Shown here: in pieces, positions 1 through 9,373 of the stretch
How positions within the stretch are numbered: the stretch's first letter is position 1
How the letters are laid out: each line of letters opens with the position of its first letter
Source of the DNA: Deltaproteobacteria bacterium Ga0077539
GTDB taxonomy: Bacteria > Myxococcota_A > Polyangia > Polyangiales > Ga0077539
Assembly: GCA_001465015.1 (NCBI GenBank)
Contig: LNEO01000337.1
Coordinates: forward strand, 1-60,785
DNA length: 60,785 nt
Direction: 5' to 3'
Notes under the pieces: model-generated
Seen by the model: only the letters and a program-made list of their open reading frames with translations
Databases searched by the model: none
Told to the model about the DNA's origin: nothing
Made by a program: the position numbers and the translations under genes

Positions 1-57
1 GCGTGGAAACCTCGATCTGCCCGACACCGAGTGCCTCGTCACGCCCCCTTCATCCGT

Positions 58-231
58 TCAGTATGTGCCACCGCTGGACGGGCTTACGAACAACGCCGTC
101 AGCTCGATGTTCTGATGGTTGGCCCAGCGCTCGAGGACGCGACCCTCGTAGCTGCCTCGCCAGCTCAGACACGCAGGAGCGAACAGCAGCGTCGCGGTCA
201 GCGCGACACGCGTCAGTCGTGTGAGAGACAT
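58..231 (-). CDS. Possible very small lipoprotein (57 aa)
   Basis: The frame starts at an ATG and runs 57 codons to a TGA. The N-terminus reads as a signal peptide: Arg residues, a hydrophobic stretch ALTATLLFAPAC, and a lipobox-like Cys near residue 21. The short mature part is hydrophilic and resembles no family I know. A GGAG sequence lies about 10 nt before the start. Third-position GC is about 77 percent. It lies 45 nt downstream of another lipoprotein gene on the same strand, so the two may be co-transcribed. It could equally be the 5' remnant of a longer, frameshifted lipoprotein gene. Confidence 0.42.
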   Translation of the reverse strand: MSLTRLTRVALTATLLFAPACLSWRGSYEGRVLERWANHQNIELTALFVSPSSGGTY

Positions 232-276
232 GGTGCGAGTTCTCCAGTGCGTCAGGCGGTCACGCAGTCGCTCTGG

Positions 277-816
277 TCACTCGCGCATCAAGTTGAGCAG
301 GCCGAGCTGAAGTCTGTTCGACGCGCTCATGACGGCGTCGCCGGAGACGTTGTTCGCTTGCAGCTGCATCGAGTTGAGCGCCGTGTCGGGCGCGTTGTTC
401 GCTGCGTTGTCGCAGTTGGACGCGGCCGCAGTCCCCGAAGCGAAGGTGAGGCTCACCCGAGCGCCGACGACGGAGTAGCTCCCCATCAGGCGGACGACAG
501 AGTTGCATCCGCTGAGCGCGTCGCCTTCCGCGAAGGTGAACGTGATGGACATCGTGACCATGCCGGACTCCGCCGAGCCGACGAAGGCGAGTCGCACTTG
601 GGACATCATGCCCTCGGCGCGCATGTTGGGCGCTGTTCCCACCCAGGTTCCGACGACGTTCACCTCGCCCGAGGGACCGCTGTCCTCGGTTGGGGTGACC
701 CCTGAATCGCCTGGAGTCACCCCAGTGTCTGCGCGAACTCCGCTGTCGTTGTTCGTGGGCATCGGCGCGCAGGCGACGGCGAAGAGGGTGGCGAAGAGTG
801 CGATGTGTTGCTTCAT
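277..816 (-). CDS. Lipoprotein with Asp-Ser-Gly/Thr-Pro linker
   Basis: The 179-aa product begins with a type II signal peptide (LFATLFAVAC; lipidated Cys at about residue 16). A low-complexity linker follows, rich in DSGV, DTGV and TPGDSG, of a kind that recurs in several lipoproteins of this window. The globular part (about residues 55-179) has WVGTAP and repeated T/S-rich beta strands, suggesting a small beta-sandwich or lipocalin-like domain that binds or measures something in the periplasm. No specific family is recognisable. The ATG at 816 is the only sensible start because it places the signal peptide correctly. Secretion and lipidation are read from sequence; the role is unknown. Confidence 0.8.
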   Translation of the reverse strand: MKQHIALFATLFAVACAPMPTNNDSGVRADTGVTPGDSGVTPTEDSGPSGEVNVVGTWVGTAPNMRAEGMMSQVRLAFVGSAESGMVTMSITFTFAEGDALSGCNSVVRLMGSYSVVGARVSLTFASGTAAASNCDNAANNAPDTALNSMQLQANNVSGDAVMSASNRLQLGLLNLMRE

Positions 817-892
817 GGTGTTGCTCTCGATTCGTGGTTGGGTTGGTTGTGAAGGGGGTCGTCGAGCGAGTGCGTCGGGCGATGACTTCGAG

Positions 893-1168
893 TCAGCGCT
901 CGTGCGATGACCGCGCGTCGCTCGTGTGGCCGCGACGCTCGACGCGAAGACCGAGGCGCTTGAGCATGCGAAACAGCGTTCCGCGATCGACGTCTGCGAG
1001 GCGCGCCGCGGCGGCGACGTTGCCGTTCGCTCGCTCGAGCAAGCGCTCGAGGTACGCGCGCTCGAAGGCCGCCAGGAGCCTCTCGCGAGCCTCTCGGAGG
1101 CTCAGTCGATACAGAGACTCGAAGAGCGCTCGCTCGTGTTGGAGTTGAGTGTGTTCAGGGTCCACCAT
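893..1168 (-). CDS. Orphan Fis-type HTH protein (tail of a sigma54 activator)
   Basis: The 91-aa product (112 aa if the ATG at 1231 is used) consists almost only of a linker helix and a Fis-type helix-turn-helix: FERAYLERLLERANGNVAAA followed by RGTLFRMLKRLGL. This is the DNA-binding end of bacterial enhancer-binding proteins, but the AAA+ (sigma54-contacting) and sensory domains are absent. It closely resembles the C-terminus of the full-length FHA-sigma54 activator at 6701-8089. It could be a free-standing DNA-binding protein competing for the same enhancers, or a surviving gene fragment. A GAGAG element about 10 nt before the ATG at 1168 supports that start. Confidence 0.72.
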   Translation of the reverse strand: MVDPEHTQLQHERALFESLYRLSLREARERLLAAFERAYLERLLERANGNVAAAARLADVDRGTLFRMLKRLGLRVERRGHTSDARSSHER

Positions 1169-1446
1169 GGTCGGTGTTCTCTCGATGGAGATCTGCGTCG
1201 CGGACAGTCGATCGGGCGTGTCGAGCTCCATCTTCACTGGGCGTGCCAACGACCGTTCTCGCGGCGAAAACCAGCGAAACCGTGCTGTTCGCGCCGCGTG
1301 TCTCGATCGCACCCCAGCGTGGCGGCGACGCGGCGAGCAGCGGCCGCGCCTCGCCGGGGCGCGCGCGCCTCGCTCGAGCGGGTCCCCACGATCGAGCGCT
1401 CTCGACTCAGCGCTGCGGTACGGTTCGTGCGAAGGTGCGCCAGTCC

Positions 1447-3036
1447 ATGAGCACGAGCAGAAACACAGCGCGCGCCGCGCTCGTGGCGTTGTTCGCCGTC
1501 CGGTGCAGCCCCGCTCCGCCGACGCCCGCGGCGTTCACCACGCGCTGCGACCACCGCGCGTGCCCCTCGGGTCAGTCGATCGTCGTGCGGGCGGGGATGT
1601 TCGAATGTGCATCCCTCGGAGCGACAGAGACCGCCGCGACCGCTCGCTGGCCCATGCTCTCCGGGCCCGCTGATGGCAGACGCTACGTCGACCCCGGCGC
1701 GCCGGCAGGAGGCGACGGACGATCGGAGGCCAATCCCTATCAGACGATCGCAGAGTCCATCGCCTCGGGCGGACGCGAGGTGGCCCTCGCCAGCGGAGCG
1801 CACACGATTTCAACGACGCTCATGGTCGACGCCGTGCAGCTCGTCGGCGTGGGCTCGGGCGCCGCTGGCACCGTGCTGCGATCGACGACGCCGATCGCGC
1901 TCGTCGCGAGCGGAGCGACCTCGCTGAGCTCCCTGCGATTCGAGGGCGCATCGGACGCCGCGGTGTCCGTCGTTCGAGGCGGCTCGCTCTCGGCGCGCGA
2001 GGTCGTGTTCGACGCGGTCGGCACCGCGGTGAGAGCCGAGGACGCGCACATCACGCTGCGAGAGGTGACCGTGCGCCGCGCGACGGCCCGCGCGATCAGC
2101 GTCACGGCGAGCGCGACCGTGATGGCGAGCGCGCTCGAGTCGGTCCTCGTCGAAGACGGCGCCGCCGCGGGGATCGTCTTCGAAGGCGCAGCGGTCAACG
2201 CGCAGCGCGTGAGCGTTCGAAGACAACAGCGCGACGGGTTCGCGTTGCTCGGGCGAGGCTTCGCCGCGCGCGGGCAGCTCAGCGAGAGCTCCTTCGCGTG
2301 CAACGGCGTGACGGGATTTCGCGTGCAGGGCGCGGGCGCAGAGCTCGACGCCTCGACGCTGTACGTCGCCGGGACGCGCGCCCCTGCGGGAACCGTGGGC
2401 GGCGACGGCGTCTTCGTTCACGACGGAGCCCGGCTCTCGATGGACGGAGCGATCGCCGCTCCCTCCGACGCGGACCAGGGAAGGCACTCGCTCGTCCTCG
2501 ACAACGAGCGGGTCGGGCTCTTGATCGACGGTCGCAACGCCGCGGGAGAGCCGTCGCCTGCGGACTTCAGAGTGCTCGGCGCGCGCGTCGAAGGCAACGG
2601 CGCGTCGGGCGTGTTTCTTCAGCGCGGCGCGCGCGCGTCGGTCATCGGCTACTCGGTCTTCGAGCGCAATCGCGCGCTCGGCGTCGGGATGACCACCGGC
2701 TCGGACGTGGTCGAGTTTCGCTGCGACGTCTTTCGCGACGCCCGGCCGGGGCAGCTCGCGACGAGCCCTCCCGTCGAGCTCGGCGGCGACGGGCTGTCCG
2801 CGGCGTCCTCCACGATCGGCCTGGTGCTCGCGAGCAGCTTCGAGGGCAACGGACGATTCGCAGCGGTGTTTACGCAGTCGAACGTGCGGATGTTCATGGG
2901 CAACCGCGGGATGAACAACGGCTTCACCGTGGGCGCTTACGCCTCGACGCTGCTCGAGAGCGGCAACGACGTGCGAGGCGCCGCGGCGCCGACCGCTCCT
3001 CCGGTGACCGCGAGGGACACGATCGGCGTGCGTTGA
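1447..3036 (+). CDS. Secreted right-handed parallel beta-helix repeat protein
   Basis: The 529-aa product has an N-terminal signal sequence (AALVALFAVRC, then Pro/Ala-rich sequence) whose Cys could be lipidated, although Arg before Cys is not a canonical lipobox. A DUF1565-like opening follows (YVDPGAP, NPYQTIAESI, SGAHTISTTL), as seen in pectate-lyase-fold proteins. About fifteen irregular coils follow, each with short beta strands such as ASALESVLVEDGAAAGIVF and RVEGNGASGVFLQRGA. The fold suggests surface carbohydrate binding or a structural role; no lyase or glycosidase residues can be identified by eye. The ATG at 1447 is chosen because it directly precedes the signal peptide, although the frame is open further upstream. 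Confidence 0.82.
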   Translation: MSTSRNTARAALVALFAVRCSPAPPTPAAFTTRCDHRACPSGQSIVVRAGMFECASLGATETAATARWPMLSGPADGRRYVDPGAPAGGDGRSEANPYQTIAESIASGGREVALASGAHTISTTLMVDAVQLVGVGSGAAGTVLRSTTPIALVASGATSLSSLRFEGASDAAVSVVRGGSLSAREVVFDAVGTAVRAEDAHITLREVTVRRATARAISVTASATVMASALESVLVEDGAAAGIVFEGAAVNAQRVSVRRQQRDGFALLGRGFAARGQLSESSFACNGVTGFRVQGAGAELDASTLYVAGTRAPAGTVGGDGVFVHDGARLSMDGAIAAPSDADQGRHSLVLDNERVGLLIDGRNAAGEPSPADFRVLGARVEGNGASGVFLQRGARASVIGYSVFERNRALGVGMTTGSDVVEFRCDVFRDARPGQLATSPPVELGGDGLSAASSTIGLVLASSFEGNGRFAAVFTQSNVRMFMGNRGMNNGFTVGAYASTLLESGNDVRGAAAPTAPPVTARDTIGVR

Positions 3037-3060
3037 GCGGTCTCGCGACGCGCCGAGCGA

Positions 3061-6000
3061 TCAGCGAGCGGTGAGCAAGAAGCGACGGGCGATAGCGCCT
3101 CTGAGCTCGCTTCGCTCGTGCTCTGGGTTTCTCTCGACCGAGGCGTCGAGGGCGCGCTCGAGCGTCTCGATCGCCGCAGCGGAGGGCTCGACGTCGACGA
3201 GCGCGGCGAAGAGCTCGACTCGCTTGCGACCCTTCGCGGCGTCGGCCGTCGCGCGCAGCCACGAGAGATCGGACTCGCTCGCGGGCGCGCGTCGGAGCCT
3301 GATCGCCAGGGCTTGCGCAGACAGCTCCGCGTCGCGAACCCGCGCCCCGCGCGCGACCGCTTGGATCTCGTCGGCGAGCGCGACGCGATCCTCGGAGTCC
3401 TCTTGTGGGTCTGCGAGGACGATCCACGCCCGCTCGAGCACGCACGCGGCGACGAGGGGGTGATGCCCGATCGCGCGCGCTTCGGACTCGGACGCGCCTC
3501 GCAGCGATCGGGCGAGCGCGAGGTCTCCCTCGCACCGCGCGAGGACGCCGAGCGAGTGCCTCGCAGCGGCGGCGGTTCGCTTGTTTCGAGCCTCATTTGC
3601 GCGCGCGAGGGCCGCTTCGAGCGCGGCCTTGGCCTCGATGAGCCGTCCCTGGTCCAAGGCGGCCGACGCGGCGTTGTACTGCAGCGCTGCAGAGCGGCGG
3701 CGGTCCGAGTGTCGCGCGAACAGCGCCGCGGCGTTCTCGTAGGCCTCGACGATGGCCTCGTCTTCGCCAGCGGCCTCGAGTGCGACGGCGAGCGCGGCCG
3801 CCGCGCGGGCGACGAGAAGGGGGTCTTCGAGCGAGCGAGCGATGGCTTCTGCTTGCCGTACCGCCGCCAGCGCTTCGTCCGCGCGCGACTCGCGCACGTC
3901 GACCGCGCACCGATCGATCCAAGCGTTGGCGACCCACCGTCGAGCCTCGGGCGCGTCGATCAGGGCGGTGGCGCGGGCGGCCATCGTCCGAGCGCGCTCG
4001 TGCTCAGCGCTCAACCGCGCCTCGCGACAGGCGCGCCAGGCGGCCTCGGCGGAGCGCGCGGGGGCCATGGACGAGGCGATCGCTACGAGCGCGTCGGTGG
4101 CCTCGCGTTGCGCTGTCAGGTTTCCGTCGAGCAAGTGCGCCTCATCGAGCGCGACCCACGCGAGAAACCTGCAGTCGTCGTCGGTGGCGTGCTCGAGGGC
4201 GATCTTCGCTTGACGTTCGGCGTCGCGCGCGTCGCCGGCGTTCGCCGAGCGCATGGCAGCGCGAGCGTGCCAGAGAGCGCCGCGCTCGTGCTCTCGAGCG
4301 GCGTCGAAGTGGGCAGCGATTTCGCTGGGATCAGCGTCGTTGTGCCGGGCGAGCCACTGCGCGGCGACGCCGTGAAGCGCCGACGCGATTTCTTCTGCGA
4401 AGAGCGAGCGAGCGACGGTGGCGAGCAACGGCGAGCGAAACCCGTGCTCGCGCTCGCCCGCGAGACGACTGGCTCGCCTCGAGACGACGATCCTCGCTCG
4501 GCGCGCGGGGTCGATGGCCTCGGGCTGCGCGCCGAGCGAGGTGAGGCCGTCGGACCAGAAGGTGGCTCCGAAGATCGAGGCGCGCTTGAGGGCCTCTCGC
4601 GTCTCGTCCGCGCAGAGGTCGAGCTGCACGAGCATGGCTGCTTCTGCGTCCGCCGGGACGAGCTCGCTCGCTGGCCGTCCTGCGCTCTCGAGGGCGCAGA
4701 GAGACTCAGTGCACAGCGGGTGACCTGCGCATTGATCGACGAGCCACCGTCTTCGATCGACGGTCGTGTTGGGGCAGAGCTCGGCCACGAGCGCGGCGCT
4801 CTCTTCGTTGGACAGCAGGTCCAGCTCGATCTTCGAAGAGAAGCGCAGGCTCGACTCCCACGCGGAGGCGCCGTCTGGCGTCGCGAACACCCACACGCAG
4901 AGCGGCAAGCTGTCCTCTGAGAACAAGCGCACGACTGCGCTGCGCGACGGCGCGTCGATCCACTCGGCGTCGTCGATCGCGACGATGAGCGCGCCTTCTG
5001 CAGAGCGGTCTTCGAGAGAGAGCGCGAGCGCTCGAACGACTCGGTCCGGGGCCTCTGCGGGATCCCCGGACGCGAGCGCCGCGTCGAGGGGAGCGACGAG
5101 GCCTGGCTCGAGCGCCTCGAGCGCAGCGCGCAGCGAGGCGAAGGGCGTCGTTGCGCGCAGGGGCTCTCCGCGCAGCACGAAGGCGTTTCGCGCGCCGTGT
5201 TTGCGGGCGGCCGCGAGGCACTCGCGCAAGAGCCGAGATTTTCCGAAGCCGACTCCGGCGACGACGAGGGCGGCCCGAGAGAGGCCGCTCTGGGCGACGT
5301 GTCGAGCTTCGCTGACGAGCAGCGAGCGTTCGCTCTCGCGACCGACGAACGTCGTGGTGTCGGTGTCGGTGACGACGCTCTGCGAGCGGGCCTCGATGCG
5401 ATGCGCGGCGGTCGTCGAGGGGAGGCTCTCGATGAGTCCGCGAAGCAGCGAAGCGGCGTCGTCGGTGGCGAAGAGACCGTCGTCCGAGGGGATGGCGGAG
5501 GCTTGATCCATGACGCGCGCGCTGTCTCGGGGATCGCGCCAATTGGCGTGCGCCGCGGACAAGACCACCTGCTGCGCGGCGGCTCGACAGAGAGCGGCGC
5601 AGCGCAGCGCTCGCTGCGGCTCGTCACCGCGCCATTGTCCCGCACCAAACAGGGCCACCAACGATCCGTCCACGAGCGGAACGACGCGCCCCTCGAGCTG
5701 CTCGACCGCGGCCGTCACGAAAGCGCTGTCGCGCACCGAGCGAAAATGGACGACGAAGAGCAGCCTGCGCTCGGTCGTGATCGATTGCGCGGCGAGCGCG
5801 GCGAGCGCCGATGCGTCATCGGCGACGTCATCGGACGCAGTGGCGAGGATCGCGTCGATCGCTCGCTGTGCGGCGTCGGCGTCGACGAAGCGATCGGCAG
5901 GGTTCTTCTCGAGCAGTCGCTCGAGCAGCGCACACACGGCGGGCGAGAGCGAGGGGCGCAGTCGATTCGCAGGGACGGGCGCCTGAAAGAGAATGGCGTA

Positions 6001-6645
6001 GAGCGCGCCGTGCGGTGTTTCGGCGCCGAACGGAGGTCGCCCCGTGAGGATCTCGTAGAGCATGGCGCCCAGCGAGAACAGGTCGGAGCGTCCATCGATC
6101 ACCGCGTCGCCGCGAGCCTGTTCAGGGGAGAGGTAGTCCCATGTTCCGACGATTTGTCCCGACGCGGTGAGTCGTCGCGCCTCCACGATGCGCGCGACGC
6201 CGAAATCGAGGAGCTTCACCGAGCCGTCGCTGGTGATGAACACGTTCGACGGCTTGACGTCCCTGTGAACGATCCCGCGGCTGTGCGCGTGAGCCAGCGC
6301 CGCACAGACGCCGGACGCGACCGAGAGCGCCTCGCGCTCGGAGCGTGGTCTCTGCGCGATCCACTGATCGACCGACGATCCGTCGAGCAGCTCTGTGGCG
6401 ATCCACGGCTGCCCCTCGTCCTGACCGCTCGCGACGAGGCGAACGATGTTGGGGTGCGAGAGCGCGGCGAGGACCCTCGCTTCGCGAAGGAAGCGCACGG
6501 TCGCGACGGGAGTCGCCTCGCGAATGCACTTGAGCGCGACGATCCGACCGTCCTTGCCCCGCGCTCGATACACGTCGCCGACGCCTCCGCGTCCGATGCG
6601 TTCGATTCGTTCGAACAGAAGGGCGTTCGAAGTGCCGTCGATCAT
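3061..6645 (-). CDS. Ser/Thr kinase - degenerate cyclase-like - AAA ATPase - TPR signalling protein
   Basis: The 1194-aa cytoplasmic protein opens with a complete Hanks kinase domain: glycine loop GRGGVGDVY (18-26), Lys39, HRDVKPSN (128-134), DFG (147-149), SPEQARG. Residues 290-410 (RLLFVVHFRSVRD ... LVALFGA) resemble a degenerate class III nucleotide cyclase domain lacking obvious catalytic residues. A P-loop ATPase follows (FVGRE, then GVGFGKS at 464-470, with a Walker B-like LIVAIDDAEWID), then about 500 residues of Ala-rich helical repeats of TPR type. This layout is known from large myxobacterial kinases and STAND-type ATPases. It is transcribed divergently from the FHA-sigma54 activator with only about 55 nt between starts, so shared regulation is likely. 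The ATG at 6645 places the kinase at the N-terminus. Confidence 0.93.
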   Translation of the reverse strand: MIDGTSNALLFERIERIGRGGVGDVYRARGKDGRIVALKCIREATPVATVRFLREARVLAALSHPNIVRLVASGQDEGQPWIATELLDGSSVDQWIAQRPRSEREALSVASGVCAALAHAHSRGIVHRDVKPSNVFITSDGSVKLLDFGVARIVEARRLTASGQIVGTWDYLSPEQARGDAVIDGRSDLFSLGAMLYEILTGRPPFGAETPHGALYAILFQAPVPANRLRPSLSPAVCALLERLLEKNPADRFVDADAAQRAIDAILATASDDVADDASALAALAAQSITTERRLLFVVHFRSVRDSAFVTAAVEQLEGRVVPLVDGSLVALFGAGQWRGDEPQRALRCAALCRAAAQQVVLSAAHANWRDPRDSARVMDQASAIPSDDGLFATDDAASLLRGLIESLPSTTAAHRIEARSQSVVTDTDTTTFVGRESERSLLVSEARHVAQSGLSRAALVVAGVGFGKSRLLRECLAAARKHGARNAFVLRGEPLRATTPFASLRAALEALEPGLVAPLDAALASGDPAEAPDRVVRALALSLEDRSAEGALIVAIDDAEWIDAPSRSAVVRLFSEDSLPLCVWVFATPDGASAWESSLRFSSKIELDLLSNEESAALVAELCPNTTVDRRRWLVDQCAGHPLCTESLCALESAGRPASELVPADAEAAMLVQLDLCADETREALKRASIFGATFWSDGLTSLGAQPEAIDPARRARIVVSRRASRLAGEREHGFRSPLLATVARSLFAEEIASALHGVAAQWLARHNDADPSEIAAHFDAAREHERGALWHARAAMRSANAGDARDAERQAKIALEHATDDDCRFLAWVALDEAHLLDGNLTAQREATDALVAIASSMAPARSAEAAWRACREARLSAEHERARTMAARATALIDAPEARRWVANAWIDRCAVDVRESRADEALAAVRQAEAIARSLEDPLLVARAAAALAVALEAAGEDEAIVEAYENAAALFARHSDRRRSAALQYNAASAALDQGRLIEAKAALEAALARANEARNKRTAAAARHSLGVLARCEGDLALARSLRGASESEARAIGHHPLVAACVLERAWIVLADPQEDSEDRVALADEIQAVARGARVRDAELSAQALAIRLRRAPASESDLSWLRATADAAKGRKRVELFAALVDVEPSAAAIETLERALDASVERNPEHERSELRGAIARRFLLTAR

Positions 6646-6700
6646 TGGGGGGAGGCTAAGGGGCGATGCGAAACGGTGCGAAACGCTCGATGTGGTATCA

Positions 6701-8089
6701 GTGCGCGTTGTGGGCGAGAAGTCTGAAACACTGAAAATCGAGCGCGTCCCGCACCCCAAAGACGTCCGTCGCTTCGCGGTACGTGTGCTCGCAGGGCCAG
6801 ACGCGGGCGCGTCTGTGACGTGCGACAGCGGCGCGCTCACCGTCGGTTCTGCGCGAGAGGCGATGCTCGCGCTGAACGACCCGACCGTGTCGCGGTTTCA
6901 CTGCGAGCTCGAGGCGGACGGCGACGGCGTGACCGTGCGCGACCTGTCGAGCTCCAACGGGACGACGTACTTCGGCGCGAGCGTGAGCGAGGTTCGACTC
7001 CACCAGAGCAGCGAGCTTCGCGTGGGGCAGACGACGCTGCGGCTCGAGCTCGACGATCAGCGAGTCCCTGTAGCGCTGTCCGAATCGGCGGCCTTCGAAG
7101 AGCTCATCGGGAGCTCGGTCGCGATGCGCAAGGTGTTCACCGTGCTCGAGCGCGCCGCGCCGACGACGACGCCGGTGTTGATCCTCGGTGAGTCGGGCAC
7201 CGGCAAAGAGCTCGCGGCGCGCGCGGTGCACGCGCGCTCTTCGCGCGCGCTCGGGCCCTTCGAGGTGGTCGACTGCGGAGGGCTTCCGCCGACGTTGGCC
7301 GAGAGCGAGCTCTTCGGGCACGAGCGCGGGGCGTTTACCGGCGCGACCTCGGACCGCGCGGGCGCGTTCGAGCGCGCCGACGGAGGGACGCTGTTTCTCG
7401 ACGAGCTCGGCGAGCTGCCGCTCGAGCTACAGCCCAAGCTGCTGCGAGTGCTCGCAGAGGGAGAGGTCCGTCGCGTCGGAGGACGCAAGACGAAGAAGGT
7501 CGACGTTCGCGTCGTCGCCGCGACGAACCGAGACCTGCGCCGCGAGGTGAACCAGAAGCGCTTTCGGGCAGATCTGTACTTTCGCCTCGCGGTCCTCGTC
7601 GCGAGGATGCCGCCGCTGCGCGAGCGCCTCGAGGACATGCCGATGCTCGTTCGATCGCTCCTCCCCAAGATCGCGAAGCAACGCAACATCAACGCCGCGG
7701 ATCTGTCGCTCGACGAAGACTTCTGGTTGACCCTGTCGTCTCACGACTGGCCGGGCAACGTCCGCGAGCTTCGCAACTACCTCGAGCAGCTGCTCGTGCT
7801 CCGCGACCCGTCGCTGCTCAACCAGCTCGACGGCGCGCCCGACAAGGCGCCCGCGGACGGGACCGAAGAACAGTTCGGCGCGGACCTCTGGAGCATGCCG
7901 CTGCGCTCGGCGAAATCGCTGTTGATCGAGCGCTTCGAGCGCGCGTACCTCCAGCGATTGCTCGACGCCACCGGAGGAAACGTGGCCGAAGCGGCGCGCC
8001 GCTCCGGCGTCTACAGAGGTACGTTGTTTCGATCGATTCGCCGCATCGGACTTCGCGCCGAAGACGAAGAGGACACGGGCGACGAGTGA
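6701..8089 (+). CDS. FHA-domain sigma54-dependent transcriptional activator
   Basis: This is an enhancer-binding protein of about 462 aa. Residues 40-115 form an FHA domain (phosphothreonine reader): ALTVGS, SRFHCEL, DLSSSNGT. The AAA+ domain carries Walker A GESGTGKE (163-170), GAFTGA (210-215, the sigma54 contact loop) and LFLDE (231-235). A Fis-type HTH closes the protein (GGNVAEAARRSGVYRGTLF). FHA-activators respond to phosphorylation by Ser/Thr kinases, and the divergent neighbour is such a kinase. No ATG lies upstream in frame; GTG codons at 6692, 6701 and 6710 are all possible and none has a clear ribosome binding site, so the exact start is uncertain by a few codons. Confidence 0.93.
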   Translation: MRVVGEKSETLKIERVPHPKDVRRFAVRVLAGPDAGASVTCDSGALTVGSAREAMLALNDPTVSRFHCELEADGDGVTVRDLSSSNGTTYFGASVSEVRLHQSSELRVGQTTLRLELDDQRVPVALSESAAFEELIGSSVAMRKVFTVLERAAPTTTPVLILGESGTGKELAARAVHARSSRALGPFEVVDCGGLPPTLAESELFGHERGAFTGATSDRAGAFERADGGTLFLDELGELPLELQPKLLRVLAEGEVRRVGGRKTKKVDVRVVAATNRDLRREVNQKRFRADLYFRLAVLVARMPPLRERLEDMPMLVRSLLPKIAKQRNINAADLSLDEDFWLTLSSHDWPGNVRELRNYLEQLLVLRDPSLLNQLDGAPDKAPADGTEEQFGADLWSMPLRSAKSLLIERFERAYLQRLLDATGGNVAEAARRSGVYRGTLFRSIRRIGLRAEDEEDTGDE

Positions 8090-8189
8090 CGGCGCCGTGA
8101 GGCGCCTCGCTCTGCGCCGGGGCCTTCGTGAGGTAACGCTGAGGGCCGCGACGATCGCGCGAGGGCGTCGGGCGTGCTGTGATAGCCCA

Positions 8190-9353
8190 ATGGCGCGTGA
8201 TCGAAGGCTGGGTCGTTCGAGTCGCTGGGCGAGTCTTTCATTGGCAGCCCTCGCGTCGATCGCGGCGTGCGTTCGCGGGCCCAACGCCTCCCAGCGCCCG
8301 CAAGGAGGACCTCCCGTGACGATCGACGATCGAGCGAGCGCCGACGCCGCGCAGGCGGGTGACGCGCAGGCCGGCGAGTACGCCGCGGGTCGCACTCGAA
8401 TTCGTGTGTCGCTCGAGCCAGACGCCCCCTCGGCGTTCGTCGGCGAGCCCGTGCACATGACGCTCGCGCTCGCCAACGTCGGCACGCAGCCCGTCGACTT
8501 CGAGCTGTCGTGGATGGGGCGCAACAGCCTCGGGCGTCCAGACAACTACGACGTCAGCGTCCGGGACGAGCGCGGCGCGACGCTCAGCACGCGCGAGGCT
8601 GGACCTTCGTTCGGCGGGCAATCGTGGCGCAAGGTGCTCGGTCCTGGAGAGCGCCACGCCGTGCGACTGCTCTTGTCACAGTGGGCGCTGCTGAGCGCGC
8701 CGGGGCGGTACGCGATCGTGGTTCGCACGACGCTCCCGACCCGCGACGCGACCGGACAGGACACGCCCGTCTCCGTCGAGGCCCGCGCGTCGATCGACGT
8801 CGGTCCCGCGAGCGACGAGGCGATGGGCGCGTTGCTCGCGCGGCTCGAGCAGCGCGCCTCGCAGCGCGGCACAGACGCCTCAGCGGAAGAGGCCGAGCGA
8901 GCGCTGCTCTCTGGCGGAATTCGCGACCCGAGGATCGTCGATGTGTACGTGAGGCTGGCGACCGTTCCGCGCCTCAACAATCGGGTGAGCTTCGTGCACG
9001 CGCTCGGCCCGTGGCCCGAAGAGCGCGCCGTCGCCGCCATCGAGCGAACCCTCCGAATCACGGTGGCGGACATCGATCCGGCCTGTTGCACCAATGACAG
9101 TCTTCGCCAGGACTCCGCGGACTCGCTGAGGCGCACCGCGGCGCAGGCGCTCGCGCAAAACCAGCACCCCCGCGCGCTCACCCTGCTGCTCGCGCTGCGC
9201 GGAGACGCCGATCAAAACATCCGGCTCACGGTCTTGCAGCGCGCGGCGCGACTGCCGCGGGCGCAAGCAGAGCCGATCGTGCGGGCGATGCTCACGGACT
9301 CTGCAGAGATCGTCCGCGGCGAGGCGAGGCGGCTGCTCGGGACGCTGCGGTGA
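8190..9353 (+). CDS. Lipoprotein with Ig-like and HEAT-like C-terminal region
   Basis: The 387-aa product has a type II signal peptide (LAALASIAAC, lipidated Cys near residue 27). Residues 80-200 look like a beta-sandwich (PSAFVGEPVHMTLALANVGT, then SAPGRYAIVVRTTLP), similar to bacterial intracellular-protease-inhibitor or Ig-like domains. The last 130 residues are helical with HEAT-like repeats (RRTAAQALAQNQHPRALTLL, VLQRAARLPRAQAEPIVRAM). It probably sits on the inner face of the outer membrane or in the periplasm as a binding protein. The next gene starts 20 nt downstream, so it may belong to the radical SAM operon, though its role there is unclear. Confidence 0.82.
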   Translation: MARDRRLGRSSRWASLSLAALASIAACVRGPNASQRPQGGPPVTIDDRASADAAQAGDAQAGEYAAGRTRIRVSLEPDAPSAFVGEPVHMTLALANVGTQPVDFELSWMGRNSLGRPDNYDVSVRDERGATLSTREAGPSFGGQSWRKVLGPGERHAVRLLLSQWALLSAPGRYAIVVRTTLPTRDATGQDTPVSVEARASIDVGPASDEAMGALLARLEQRASQRGTDASAEEAERALLSGGIRDPRIVDVYVRLATVPRLNNRVSFVHALGPWPEERAVAAIERTLRITVADIDPACCTNDSLRQDSADSLRRTAAQALAQNQHPRALTLLLALRGDADQNIRLTVLQRAARLPRAQAEPIVRAMLTDSAEIVRGEARRLLGTLR

Positions 9354-9373
9354 CGGTGATACACTCCTCGCGC

